Shown: one piece after another, positions 8,879 to 17,587 of the stretch | How the letters are laid out: every line of letters begins with the position of its first letter | How positions within the stretch are numbered: the first letter of the stretch is position 1 | Assembly: GCF_947488835.1 (NCBI RefSeq) | Contig: NZ_CANLBK010000001.1 | Coordinates: forward strand, 1-64,000 | Reading direction: 5' to 3' | Length of the DNA stretch: 64,000 nt | From: an uncultured Marinobacter sp. | GTDB taxonomy: Bacteria > Pseudomonadota > Gammaproteobacteria > Pseudomonadales > Oleiphilaceae | The notes under the pieces: model-generated | The model's database searches: none | Told to the model about the DNA's origin: nothing | The model's input: only the letters and a program-made list of their open reading frames with translations | Program-made: the position numbers and the translations under genes

Positions 8879-9586
8879 TCACACACCATGAATGCTTTGT
8901 AGCCGGCGGTGATAGCGTAGTTTGTCGTGCAAGTGTTTTAGGGTTTTCAGGCCGCTTTTGTTGGCCCTGTTTAGCGCGATGAGGGTTAGCTCGGCAGTCG
9001 CCAGGGCGTCTGAGGCCGCGTGGTGCCTTGCACTGACCTCAAGGCCAAAAAAATCAGCCCAGTGATCAAGCCCTTTGCCTCCGGTGGGGGCATCCGGAAA
9101 GAATGCCGGTAACAGATCTGCCACATCCATCCATGTATGGTTTCGGGTATACCCGAGCTCAGCTTTGAGGGTTTTCTCCAAAAACTTTTGATCAAATGCA
9201 GAGTGGTATGCGAGCACCGGATCACCGTTCATCCATTCCAGCAAAAACAGTAACGCATCCTCAGTTTCATGGCCTTGAGTGAGAGCTTCCGGCCCAATAC
9301 CATGAATCAATACTGTTTCGGTAATGTCCAGTTCAGGGCGCCTCAAAATCAGATCAAATTGGTCGCTGAGATCTATAGCCCCTCCGTTGATGGCGACTGC
9401 GCCGACTGCGATGACTTCATCCTTGCCAGCATTTAAGCCGGTGGTCTCGAGATCCAGAACGATCAGGCGACACTCTGAAAGGAGCTGATCCCCCGGGGTT
9501 TTGGGAGTAGGCGTATTCTCTGGGGCAGTGCTGCCCGATTGACCAGAGCGATGGCGTGCAATCCACTGTTTGATCTGTTTCAGCAT
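8879..9586 (-). CDS. 3'-5' exonuclease, DNA polymerase III epsilon-like (DEDD family)
   Basis: A 235-residue protein starting at the ATG at 9586. An in-frame extension to 9796 would overlap the upstream gene and lacks family similarity. The exonuclease fold begins near residue 38 with Exo I (VLDLETTGL). Exo II is near AYHSAFDQKFL, and Exo III is HHAASDALATAELTL, giving the DEDDh set. It lies 17 nt after the DUF294/CBS gene on the same strand and probably shares its transcript. Its role in trimming DNA or RNA 3' ends is family knowledge; its link to the symporter genes is only positional, though this neighbourhood recurs in related bacteria as far as I recall. Confidence 0.88.
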   Translation of the reverse strand: MLKQIKQWIARHRSGQSGSTAPENTPTPKTPGDQLLSECRLIVLDLETTGLNAGKDEVIAVGAVAINGGAIDLSDQFDLILRRPELDITETVLIHGIGPEALTQGHETEDALLFLLEWMNGDPVLAYHSAFDQKFLEKTLKAELGYTRNHTWMDVADLLPAFFPDAPTGGKGLDHWADFFGLEVSARHHAASDALATAELTLIALNRANKSGLKTLKHLHDKLRYHRRLQSIHGV

Positions 9587-9603
9587 GGGGCAGCGGCCTG
9601 AAT

Positions 9604-11535
9604 TCAGAGTTGATAGGTAACTTCGAGTTTCTGTTGCAGGCGTTGGGCCTGCCGGAAAGACTCGCGGAGAATCCGCCTGTCCAGCGGGTTCAGATCGTCC
9701 GGATCGATGTAGTTGGTGAGCTCTTCTCCTCGTTCCAGCATTTCCTGGTGGGAGCGCATGCGAATGGCCTGTATAAGGCTGTAGGCGTCTTTCCATGCGT
9801 TGGCATCCTTGATATCAAAAACGCCTGCTTGGGCAAGATCGTCCATTCTTTCAAGTGTGTTTGCGCTTTTGATTCCATTAGCCAGCGCAAACACTCGCAC
9901 TGATTCTACGAAGGGCGCAAGGCCTTGGCGCTTCAAATCCAGGCTGCGCTTGTTTCCGTCTGTGACATAGCGAAAGTTGCGAAACATGGTTAGCGGCGGT
10001 TTTCTCTGAAATGCGTTGCCTGCCAGCATTTTCTGGAACAGCGCGTTCTTCTGGATTCTCGAGAGCACTTTTGCAAGGAGCTCATCCAGGGAATCTGTTG
10101 GGCCAAAAATAGCTCTCATATCCAGGAAAATGGATGAATACACAAGGTTTTGTGGGGTGGAGGCATCTATGAATCGGATGAACCAATCATCCCATTCGCG
10201 GTCGCTCAAACACAGCTTGGGGTTGCTGGCCATGATGTTGCCCTGGCACAGAGTGAATCCGCACTCCGCAAGCTCATCGTTAACGGTTCGGGCAAACGGC
10301 AGTAGTTTTTCACGTACCTGATCTTCCGTCATTCCATCGGGTGTCTGGAAAAGAATGCCGTTATCCTGATCGGTCAGCAGGGTTTGCTCTTGCCGGCCCT
10401 CACTGCCAAATGTGAGCCAGGTAAAGGGTATTCCCGGGTCGTTTTTCTGGATATTCAGTTCAAGCACGCGCCGCACAGTAACGTCGTTAAGCGTGGTGAT
10501 GATCTTTACAACTTGCCCGGAATCGGCACCGTGGGCCAGCATGGCATCCACCAGTCGCGAAACGTCGGTACGCAGGCTGACCAGAGTTCTCAAATGGGTA
10601 GCGGTGCCAATGGTCCTGGCAAGGCTGACCAGATCGACCCGTTGCAGGGAAAACAGGTCACGTTCCGACACCATTCCAATCAGGCAATTGTTCTCGTCCA
10701 CCAGGCACAAATGCGAAAAATGGTGCTCTGCCATCAGCATGGCTGCCGCAAAGGCATCTGCAGTTGCGGGGAGGCAACAGGGGCTTTTCGTCATGATCTG
10801 GCGCACCGGAGCGTCCAGAGAGCAGGTGTCTTCTGCAATCATGGTGCGTAAGTCCCGAAGGGTGAAAATTCCTGCGGGATGTCGGTTGTCATCGGTGATG
10901 ACAATACTGCCAACGTTGTTTTCATGCATGAGGGCAACCGCTTTGCGTATGGGCAAATCCGGAGTGCATACAATCGGATTGCGAAGCGCATAACGGTCAA
11001 GAGGCGTGCTCAAAGATATGCTGGACCCCATGGAGACCATGGCGCCGGTTTGTATGCGCTGGTTTACTTGATCAAGCAGGCTGCTGACACCGCGCAAGCA
11101 GAAGTCACGGAAGGGTTCGCTTTCGGAAATCAGCGTAATAAAAGCATCCTGTTCGATGCTGAGGCAGAAGGTGTCGCCGGCGGCGCGGTGTAGTGTACGG
11201 GTGGGCCGTTCGCCCACAATGGCCGCCAGGGGAAAGCACTCGCCTATGCTGATTTCAAACGTGGTTTCTGTTTTATCTGCTTTCTCATTATGGCGCTCTC
11301 CACGAATCCGCCCCTGTTTAACAACGTAGAATCTGTTAACAACGCCATCTTCGGCCGCAAGAACAACATCGCCATCGGCATAGAAACGCAGCGTGGAATG
11401 TTCTGCAAAGTGCGCAAGATGGTCATCATCCATGTTCGAGAAGGGTGCATGTGCTTGCAGGAAGACCATGATGGAGCGGGTATTCTGCGGGCGACTGTTG
11501 TCCTGATTTGCTGCTGCCATGGCCAATCCGCTCAT
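9604..11535 (-). CDS. cNMP-binding, CBS-pair and DUF294 nucleotidyltransferase-like protein
   Basis: A 643-residue cytosolic protein with ordered modules. A cyclic-nucleotide-binding-like domain covers about residues 25-150, a CBS pair about 180-300, and a DUF294 nucleotidyltransferase-like domain about 330-470 with the signature FGSEGRQEQTLLTDQDN. An associated C-terminal helical domain completes it. The family resembles the signal-transduction nucleotidyltransferases related to GlnD, and members are often encoded beside CrbS/ActP genes. The enzymatic target is unknown. It is probably co-transcribed with the downstream exonuclease. Confidence 0.88.
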   Translation of the reverse strand: MSGLAMAAANQDNSRPQNTRSIMVFLQAHAPFSNMDDDHLAHFAEHSTLRFYADGDVVLAAEDGVVNRFYVVKQGRIRGERHNEKADKTETTFEISIGECFPLAAIVGERPTRTLHRAAGDTFCLSIEQDAFITLISESEPFRDFCLRGVSSLLDQVNQRIQTGAMVSMGSSISLSTPLDRYALRNPIVCTPDLPIRKAVALMHENNVGSIVITDDNRHPAGIFTLRDLRTMIAEDTCSLDAPVRQIMTKSPCCLPATADAFAAAMLMAEHHFSHLCLVDENNCLIGMVSERDLFSLQRVDLVSLARTIGTATHLRTLVSLRTDVSRLVDAMLAHGADSGQVVKIITTLNDVTVRRVLELNIQKNDPGIPFTWLTFGSEGRQEQTLLTDQDNGILFQTPDGMTEDQVREKLLPFARTVNDELAECGFTLCQGNIMASNPKLCLSDREWDDWFIRFIDASTPQNLVYSSIFLDMRAIFGPTDSLDELLAKVLSRIQKNALFQKMLAGNAFQRKPPLTMFRNFRYVTDGNKRSLDLKRQGLAPFVESVRVFALANGIKSANTLERMDDLAQAGVFDIKDANAWKDAYSLIQAIRMRSHQEMLERGEELTNYIDPDDLNPLDRRILRESFRQAQRLQQKLEVTYQL

Positions 11536-11719
11536 TCGTTATTATTGTGAGTTTACAGTGTAGTTCACTGGCGCGCGCGTCCACCCTACGATGTTGGTCG
11601 CACCCGCGATCGATCAGTGGATGCTTGGGGGCAGGTACAGGCAACCCTCCGACTTTCTTTATGGAAAGTGTGGCGGGTGGTAAAGTTCCCTCATTCTGCA
11701 GGTTATTGAAAGCACGACC

Positions 11720-12301
11720 ATGACTACCAAAAATGATCGCCTCAGCTTTCTTGAGGAAATGAAAGACGTTCGGCGCATCCGAAAGCCCAATCGCGCTGAG
11801 ATAACGACGCCCCGTGAATTGACGCCCGGTCATTTGGAGCGTCAGCGATCTGCCGTGGAAACAACGTTCAGAGACGCAAATCCACTAACCTCCGACATTG
11901 TTGAACCCCTAACCGCTCACGACATCCTCAGTTGGCAACGCTCAGGGATTCAAAATGGCGTCTTCCGTAAGCTCCGGCTTGGGCAATACCCGATCGAGGC
12001 AAGGCTGGATCTTCACCGGATGACGGTTGAGCAGGCTCGCAAAGAGGTTTTCCAGTTTGTTGAGGATTGTGTCCGCTATGGCCTGCGGTCCGTCATAATT
12101 CTTCACGGCAAAGGCGAGCGGAATCCTGATGGAGTGGCACAGCTCAAAAGCTATCTTGCCAAGTGGTTGCCAGAACTCTTGGCTGTAATGGCGTTCCATT
12201 CGGCCCAAAAGCGCCATGGAGGGACCGGAGCGGTATATGTCATGGTGCGCAAGAGCGACAGGGAAAAGCAGCATAACCGGGAGTTATATGGGACAAGTTA
12301 G
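11720..12301 (+). CDS. smrA: Smr-domain endonuclease SmrA
   Basis: A 193-residue protein with an unstructured N-terminal half and a C-terminal Smr (small MutS-related) domain from about residue 90. It carries the LDLHRMTVEQA motif (LDxH) and HGKGERNPDG (HGxG), the two hallmarks of active Smr nickases. Overall size and layout match SmrA/YdaL proteins. It is divergently oriented to the DUF294 gene across a 184-nt gap that must hold both promoters; no clear operator was seen there. Confidence 0.88.
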   Translation: MTTKNDRLSFLEEMKDVRRIRKPNRAEITTPRELTPGHLERQRSAVETTFRDANPLTSDIVEPLTAHDILSWQRSGIQNGVFRKLRLGQYPIEARLDLHRMTVEQARKEVFQFVEDCVRYGLRSVIILHGKGERNPDGVAQLKSYLAKWLPELLAVMAFHSAQKRHGGTGAVYVMVRKSDREKQHNRELYGTS

Positions 12302-12374
12302 CACTATGCGCTTTGTTTCGTGCCCTGAGGGCTGAAATCAGCTCCACACCCCAAACTGAATTGAGGAGTTTTCG

Positions 12375-12566
12375 ATGAAAAAAATTGCACTGATAATGTT
12401 TGCGGTTGTCGCGCTGGCGGGATGCAAAGACCGTGTGATCTGGGATGACAAAGGCAAAATTGAAGAAAAGACCCAGAATCGTGAGATTTGGGATTCGAAA
12501 GGCAAGATGAATACAGAAGACCGTGAAGTGTGGGTTAATAAAGACGGCGAGGAAGTTGTGAAGTAA
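12375..12566 (+). CDS. Small lipoprotein with three tandem Trp-containing repeats
   Basis: A 63-residue protein with a lipoprotein signal peptide (MKKIALIMFAVVALAGC, lipobox ALAGC, Cys at residue 17). The mature part of about 47 residues is three degenerate repeats of the form R-x-I/V-W-x-x-K: RVIWDDKGK, REIWDSKGK and REVWVNKDG. A GAGGAG ribosome binding site lies 8 nt before the ATG. I do not recognise a family. It is likely anchored to the inner or outer membrane facing the periplasm. Its function is unknown. Confidence 0.75.
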   Translation: MKKIALIMFAVVALAGCKDRVIWDDKGKIEEKTQNREIWDSKGKMNTEDREVWVNKDGEEVVK

Positions 12567-12683
12567 CGCCTGTACAGAAGGCGATAAAACAGTTTTCTGG
12601 TACATAAAACAAGAAGCCTGAGTAGTGCATCTGGAGAGTACGCCTGAATAGCACGCCGGGACAAACAGTGGGAGTAAACAGGC

Positions 12684-13178
12684 ATGGCACTGAGCCTTAC
12701 AGTTAACGGCGAGCAGCGGTCGCTGGATGTTGAGGGTGATACCCCCCTATTGTGGGTATTACGTGATGAGCTCGGGCTTAAAGGCACCAAGTTTGGATGT
12801 GGTGTGGGGCTTTGCGGTGCCTGCACTGTGCACCTGAATGGGCAGCCAGTGCGTTCCTGTTCAACACCGGTAGAGGTGGCCACCGGTGGTGAGGTAACAA
12901 CCATAGAAGGCTTGGCAGAAGAGGGCCAGTTGCACGCCCTGCAAAAAGCATGGATTGCAGAGGGGGTGCCCCAGTGTGGCTACTGCCAGTCTGGCCAGAT
13001 AATGAGTGCTGCACATCTTCTTGCAACCAATCCGGCGCCTGCCCGGGACGATATTGTTGCAGCCATGACCGGCAACCTTTGCCGCTGTGGCACCTACTCT
13101 CGAATCATTGCCGCAGTTGAGTCAGTGGCAGGAAGTTCTCTGGCATACGATGCTTCTGTGTCTGGAGAGGGAAACTGA
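12684..13178 (+). CDS. iorA: (2Fe-2S) iron-sulfur subunit of a molybdenum hydroxylase (IorA-like)
   Basis: A 164-residue protein with the two [2Fe-2S] domains of the xanthine oxidase family. The N-terminal plant-ferredoxin-like cluster has [15 protein letters not shown], and the C-terminal helical cluster has CGYCQSGQ and GNLCRCGTY. Length and sequence match the alpha subunit of isoquinoline 1-oxidoreductase-type enzymes, which transfers electrons from the molybdenum subunit encoded next, one base away. The physiological substrate cannot be read from the sequence. The symbol reflects similarity only. Confidence 0.9.
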   Translation: MALSLTVNGEQRSLDVEGDTPLLWVLRDELGLKGTKFGCGVGLCGACTVHLNGQPVRSCSTPVEVATGGEVTTIEGLAEEGQLHALQKAWIAEGVPQCGYCQSGQIMSAAHLLATNPAPARDDIVAAMTGNLCRCGTYSRIIAAVESVAGSSLAYDASVSGEGN

Positions 13179-13179
13179 T

Positions 13180-15384
13180 ATGACGATGAACCGACGTGAT
13201 TTTCTAAAGGTGGGTGCAGGTGCATCCGGGTCATTGATGCTGTCTCTCTCACTCCCTGGTTGTTCCGGAATGCCGACAGGCTACAAAGAGGAAACGGGTG
13301 AGTGGAAACCGGATGCCTGGCTTGAGATAACGAATACGGACGAAATTCATTTTACCCTGGCCCGAGTTGAAATGGGGCAGGGTACCTATACCGGCCTGAC
13401 CACTCTGATTGCAGAAGAGCTGGAAGTTGACCCGGAGGCGATCACCCCCAGGTTCGCGCCAGTGGCACCGGAATATCGTAACCCTTTGTACAAGCTGCAG
13501 CTCACAGGGGGCAGTACCAGTATATCCACCAGCTGGGAACCGCTACGGATGGCCGGGGCTTCGGCGCGGCAAATGCTCATTTTGGCAGCTGCCAGGGTTT
13601 GGAATGTGGATGCGGACAAGTGCACCGCACGCCAAGGCCGAGTATTTCACCCCAATGGCCTGGATTCCATGCGCTACGGACAGTTGGTAGAACTGGCCTC
13701 CAAAGAGATTATTCGCGGAGATGTTGCACTGAAACCTGCCAGTGAGTGGAAGTACATTGGCAAGCAGCGAGGCAGGCTTGATGCCCGTGCAAAGTCCACA
13801 GGCACCGCAGTTTACGGCATAGATGTTGAACTCCCGGGCATGGTTTATAGCGTGGTAAGCCGGCCGCCCCAGCACGGTGGCCGTGTAAAGGCTTTCAATG
13901 AAAGTGAAGTTCGCGCCATGCTCGGTGTTCTTGATGTGTTTGAGATTGAGCGCGGTGTGGCCATTGTTGCCGACAAGTACTGGCGTGCCCGAAAAGCCCA
14001 GAACGCGTTGAAAGTAGAATGGGACAACTTGGATGCCTTCTCGCTTTCCACTAGCGAGGTGTTTGATTCCTACCGAAAGGCCGCCGATGAAGATCGCGGC
14101 AAGTCAGAGCGTAGCGAAGGCGACTATGAGGGTGCGGTTAAAAAAGCAGGGAGGGTATTTGAGGCGGAGTACAGTCAGCCCTACCTGGCCCATTCAACGC
14201 TGGAACCGATGAACGCCACGGCGTGGTACAAAGGTGACAGCATCGAAGTTTGGGCGCCTACACAGGCTCCGGATCTGGGCCGTATAGCGGCTGCCCGGGT
14301 AACCGACCTTTCACCAAGTGATGTCACGATTCATACCACGTTTATTGGTGGCGGATTCGGTCGTCGCTTGACCCAGGATTTTATTGAAGAAGCAGCTGCA
14401 GTTGCTTATCGGGTGAAGCAACCGGTGAAGCTGATTTGGTCGCGTGAAGAGGATACGCAACACGACCTGTATCGCCCAGCCATGCTGCACAGAATGCAGG
14501 CCGGTATTGAGGCTGGGGAGCTGTCAGGCTGGCATCACCAGATCGTTGGTCCTCAGCTGCTGGACTGGTACGTGCGGAATGCCGCACCGGCGCAATACCC
14601 CTGGGCACCAAAGTTTATGTACGACACCCTTGGCAAAGTTGGTTTGTTAGCCGAAGGGATAGCAACCCCCAAGGATATGTCTGCGATTGAGGGGGCGATA
14701 GAGTACCCCTACAACGTGGACAACATAGACATCCGCCACACTCATACAGACCCGGGTGTACCTGTGACTTTCTGGCGCTCAGTTGGTTACTCGCATAATG
14801 GATTTGCTGTTGAAACCTTCATGGATGAACTGGCGCACGAAGTTGGGGAAGATCCTTACCGGTTCCGCCGCAACCTGCTTGCAGATCAACCGCGTCATCT
14901 GGAAGTGCTCGATAGAGCAGTGCGACTGGCTGATTGGGACACTCCTGTCGCGGAAGGTCGCGGCAGAGGCATAGCGCTATTCAAGAGTTTTGGAACCTTT
15001 GTGGCGCAGGTTGTAGAAGCCGGCGTGGAGAACGGAGTCATCAAGGTTTACAGGGTCACCTGCGCTGTGGACTGCGGCCAAGTGGTTAACCCCCGTATTG
15101 TGCAAGATCAGATAGAAGGCGGGATTATCTTTGGACTTACTGCAGCGCTGTACGGCGAGATAACCTTTGAGGGTGGCCGGGTGCAGCAGAGCAACTTCCA
15201 CGACACTCAGCTAATGCGGCAGTACGAGCGGCCAGAAGTTACGGTGGATATAGTGCCGAGTACCGAAGGCCCTACCGGTGTTGGCGAGCCTGGAGTGCCG
15301 CCGGTTATCCCTGCTCTGGGCAATGCGCTGTTCGCACTGACTGGCAAACGTCAGCGTACTCTGCCTTTGAAAGCAGATGCCTGA
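13180..15384 (+). CDS. iorB: Molybdopterin-binding subunit of a molybdenum hydroxylase (IorB-like), Tat signal
   Basis: A 734-residue protein starting at the ATG at 13180, just after the iorA-like stop and preceded by GGAGAGGG. The N terminus is a twin-arginine signal, MNRRDFLKVGAG, followed by a hydrophobic segment ending LPGC, so the enzyme is probably exported folded, perhaps lipid-anchored. The body is the xanthine dehydrogenase/aldehyde oxidase molybdenum domain, with GGGFGRRL near the middle, PVTFWRSVG, and GVGEPGVPP near the C terminus, where the catalytic Glu lies. It catalyses hydroxylation of an aldehyde or N-heterocycle; the substrate is unknown. Confidence 0.9.
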   Translation: MTMNRRDFLKVGAGASGSLMLSLSLPGCSGMPTGYKEETGEWKPDAWLEITNTDEIHFTLARVEMGQGTYTGLTTLIAEELEVDPEAITPRFAPVAPEYRNPLYKLQLTGGSTSISTSWEPLRMAGASARQMLILAAARVWNVDADKCTARQGRVFHPNGLDSMRYGQLVELASKEIIRGDVALKPASEWKYIGKQRGRLDARAKSTGTAVYGIDVELPGMVYSVVSRPPQHGGRVKAFNESEVRAMLGVLDVFEIERGVAIVADKYWRARKAQNALKVEWDNLDAFSLSTSEVFDSYRKAADEDRGKSERSEGDYEGAVKKAGRVFEAEYSQPYLAHSTLEPMNATAWYKGDSIEVWAPTQAPDLGRIAAARVTDLSPSDVTIHTTFIGGGFGRRLTQDFIEEAAAVAYRVKQPVKLIWSREEDTQHDLYRPAMLHRMQAGIEAGELSGWHHQIVGPQLLDWYVRNAAPAQYPWAPKFMYDTLGKVGLLAEGIATPKDMSAIEGAIEYPYNVDNIDIRHTHTDPGVPVTFWRSVGYSHNGFAVETFMDELAHEVGEDPYRFRRNLLADQPRHLEVLDRAVRLADWDTPVAEGRGRGIALFKSFGTFVAQVVEAGVENGVIKVYRVTCAVDCGQVVNPRIVQDQIEGGIIFGLTAALYGEITFEGGRVQQSNFHDTQLMRQYERPEVTVDIVPSTEGPTGVGEPGVPPVIPALGNALFALTGKRQRTLPLKADA

Positions 15385-16399
15385 CACCCCATCACCACAG
15401 ATGACCGGTGGCCATGGGTCAGTAATCCAAGATGTATTATCGTGGCTTGAGCAAGGCAGGCGGGTGTGGCTCTGTACTATTGTGGAAACCTGGGGCTCAT
15501 CGCCTCGGCCCGCAGGCTCCTGGCTGGCGGTTAGTGATGCAGGGCAGTGGAGTGGTTCGGTGTCTGGCGGCTGCCTGGAAGAGGATCTCCTGCGCCGTAC
15601 GGTAGAAGAGGGCGCGGACTACCCGCTGGTGGTGGACTATGGCATTACCGACAGTGATCGTGACGATTTCCAGTTGCCCTGTGGCGGCTGCATCCGGTTA
15701 ATGGTGGAACCCTTGGGCGCGGTAGCTAGCGCAAACAGTGCTCTGGAACATGTGCGCCAGCTGGCGGAAACCTTGAAGAGCCGCCAGCCCGTCTCTCGCA
15801 GAGTCAGCCTGCAGGGCATTGTTGAACTGGAAATGCCGGGGCCAACTGCTCGGCCGGGCATTGTGTTTGATGGTGAAGAACTGCTCCAGACACTGCAGCC
15901 GGAGTGCAGGTTACTCCTGATCGGGGCTGGTGAGGTGGCGCGTTATGTAGCTGAATTTGCGACTGCCGCGGATTTCACCGTAACCCTTTGCGAGCCGCGG
16001 GAAGCTTTTTCCTCTGGTTGGGGGTATCCGCACCTGCCACTCGACCGGCGCTTGCCAGATGATCTGGTCGCCGAGTCCTTTAATGATAGCTGGTGCGGCG
16101 TCTTGGCTCTGGCTCATGATCCGAGAATAGACGATATGGGACTGCTGGCGGCCTTGCAGTCGCCGGCATTTTACGTGGGTGCTATGGGCTCAAAACGAAC
16201 CTCTGATACCCGACGGGAGCGGTTGTTATCGCTGGGGATTAGTGAGGCTGATTTGCAGCACCTCAGGGCACCGATTGGCATTAACATTCCCAGCAAAACC
16301 CCTGCAGAAATTGCCATTTCTATAGTTGCTGATCTGATTACAGCACGGCATCATTTGCGTATAACTCATGAGCCATGCCCTTCACCATTTGGAAAGTAA
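15377..16399 (+). CDS. XdhC/CoxI family molybdenum cofactor maturation protein
   Basis: A 340-residue protein overlapping iorB by 8 nt. The N-terminal XdhC/CoxI domain has the typical ETWGSSPRPAGSWLAV, SVSGGCLEEDL and LPCGGCIRL. The C-terminal Rossmann-like XdhC_C domain begins at LLLIGAGEVARY and contains YVGAMGSKRTSDTRRERL. Proteins of this family bind and sulfurate the molybdenum cofactor and insert it into partner hydroxylases, so it is the dedicated factor for the preceding IorAB-like enzyme. Confidence 0.9.
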   Translation: MPDTPSPQMTGGHGSVIQDVLSWLEQGRRVWLCTIVETWGSSPRPAGSWLAVSDAGQWSGSVSGGCLEEDLLRRTVEEGADYPLVVDYGITDSDRDDFQLPCGGCIRLMVEPLGAVASANSALEHVRQLAETLKSRQPVSRRVSLQGIVELEMPGPTARPGIVFDGEELLQTLQPECRLLLIGAGEVARYVAEFATAADFTVTLCEPREAFSSGWGYPHLPLDRRLPDDLVAESFNDSWCGVLALAHDPRIDDMGLLAALQSPAFYVGAMGSKRTSDTRRERLLSLGISEADLQHLRAPIGINIPSKTPAEIAISIVADLITARHHLRITHEPCPSPFGK

Positions 16400-16403
16400 A
16401 ACC

Positions 16404-17030
16404 GTGTTTGATGTAAACCAATACTCTGTTGTTGCCGAATCTATAGTGGATGCCGGGCGTTTTCTGTACGAGCGGGGCTGGTCTCCGGCCACAAGCAGCA
16501 ATTACTCTGCCCGAGTAGACCAGGATCATATTGCCATTACAGTGTCCGGTCGCCACAAAGGGCAGTTGGGTGCAGGTGATGTCATGGTGGTCGATCTTCA
16601 GGGCAGGCCGGTACAGAGTAACAGCCGCGCCTCTGCAGAAACCTTGTTACACACAGCGCTGTATCAGGTTTTTCCGGATGCTGGCGCGGTTCTTCACACC
16701 CACTCTGTGAATGCGACAGTGCTAAGCAGGCTGGTAACTGCTGGGGAACATTTAAGTTTTGAAGGCTATGAACTGCAAAAAGCGTTTGATGGTGTGGAAA
16801 CCCACGAAACAGCTGTAACGGTTCCGGTTTTTGATAACACTCAGGATATTGAAGCTTTGGCCAGAGACACCCGGGAGTGGTTCCTCAAACATCCTGAACA
16901 ACCCGGTTACCTGATTCGCGGGCACGGGCTATATACATGGGGCAAAACCATGGCCGATTGCCTGCGGCATGTGGAAGCCTTTGAATTTTTATTCGAGTGT
17001 GAGCTCGCAACCATGAGGGTTCGCCCATGA
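16404..17030 (+). CDS. mtnB: Methylthioribulose-1-phosphate dehydratase
   Basis: A class II aldolase-fold zinc enzyme of the methionine salvage pathway, converting methylthioribulose 1-phosphate to a diketone. Visible features are GWSPATSSNYSAR, SGRHKG and the zinc motif HTHSVNATVLS. I chose the GTG at 16404 (208 residues) because GGAAAG lies 7 nt upstream. An ATG at 16368 would add 12 residues and overlap xdhC by 32 nt without a clear ribosome binding site. It overlaps mtnD by 4 nt. Confidence 0.92.
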   Translation: MFDVNQYSVVAESIVDAGRFLYERGWSPATSSNYSARVDQDHIAITVSGRHKGQLGAGDVMVVDLQGRPVQSNSRASAETLLHTALYQVFPDAGAVLHTHSVNATVLSRLVTAGEHLSFEGYELQKAFDGVETHETAVTVPVFDNTQDIEALARDTREWFLKHPEQPGYLIRGHGLYTWGKTMADCLRHVEAFEFLFECELATMRVRP

Positions 17031-17587
17031 CGACATTGAGTGTTTTTGACGCCCAAAACCCGGAAGCTGCACCGGCAGTCACCCGGGATTCTGGTGAAAT
17101 AGCGGCGCTGCTGAAAAGCAGGGGCGTTCGTTTTGAACGCTGGCCAACCCAGAGCCTGCCGGCGGATGCAGCACCGGAGCAGATTCTGCAAGCCTACAGC
17201 GCTGAGATTGCGAAGCTGAAGGCAGAAAGCGGTTTTCAGACCGCCGATGTGATCAGTCTGAATCCGGATAATCCCCAGAAAGGCGCGTTTCGCAAGAAGT
17301 TTCTGGATGAGCACACCCACAGCGAAGATGAAGTGCGATTTTTCGTGCGCGGGCAGGGCATATTCTATTTGCATCTTGGCGATCAGGTATTTGCGGTTCA
17401 GTGTCAGAAAAACGACCTGATCAGCGTGCCGGAAGGCACCAGACACTGGTTTGATATGGGGCCGGAGCCTGAGTTTACCTGTATTCGCCTGTTTACCAAT
17501 CCTGAAGGCTGGGTTGCGGATTTCACCGGAGATGATATTGCCGGGCAATTACCGCGCTATGAAGCACTGGAAGGAGAGACGCTATGA
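17027..17587 (+). CDS. mtnD: Acireductone dioxygenase
   Basis: A 186-residue cupin. The metal ligands are in the motif HTHSEDEVRFFVRG (two His and a Glu) with a fourth ligand in PEGTRHWFDMG. It oxidises acireductone in methionine salvage; whether iron or nickel is bound decides productive or off-pathway cleavage. It overlaps mtnB upstream and mtnC downstream by 4 nt each, so the three are translationally coupled. Confidence 0.95.
   Translation: MTTLSVFDAQNPEAAPAVTRDSGEIAALLKSRGVRFERWPTQSLPADAAPEQILQAYSAEIAKLKAESGFQTADVISLNPDNPQKGAFRKKFLDEHTHSEDEVRFFVRGQGIFYLHLGDQVFAVQCQKNDLISVPEGTRHWFDMGPEPEFTCIRLFTNPEGWVADFTGDDIAGQLPRYEALEGETL

Noticed and set aside
9587..9796. Longer N terminus of the exonuclease
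   Set aside because: It lies inside the DUF294 gene in another frame, is compositionally odd (Arg/Pro/His-rich) and lacks a ribosome binding site.
12569..12584. Possible terminator after the small lipoprotein
   Set aside because: The stem is only four to five base pairs and there is no T tract.
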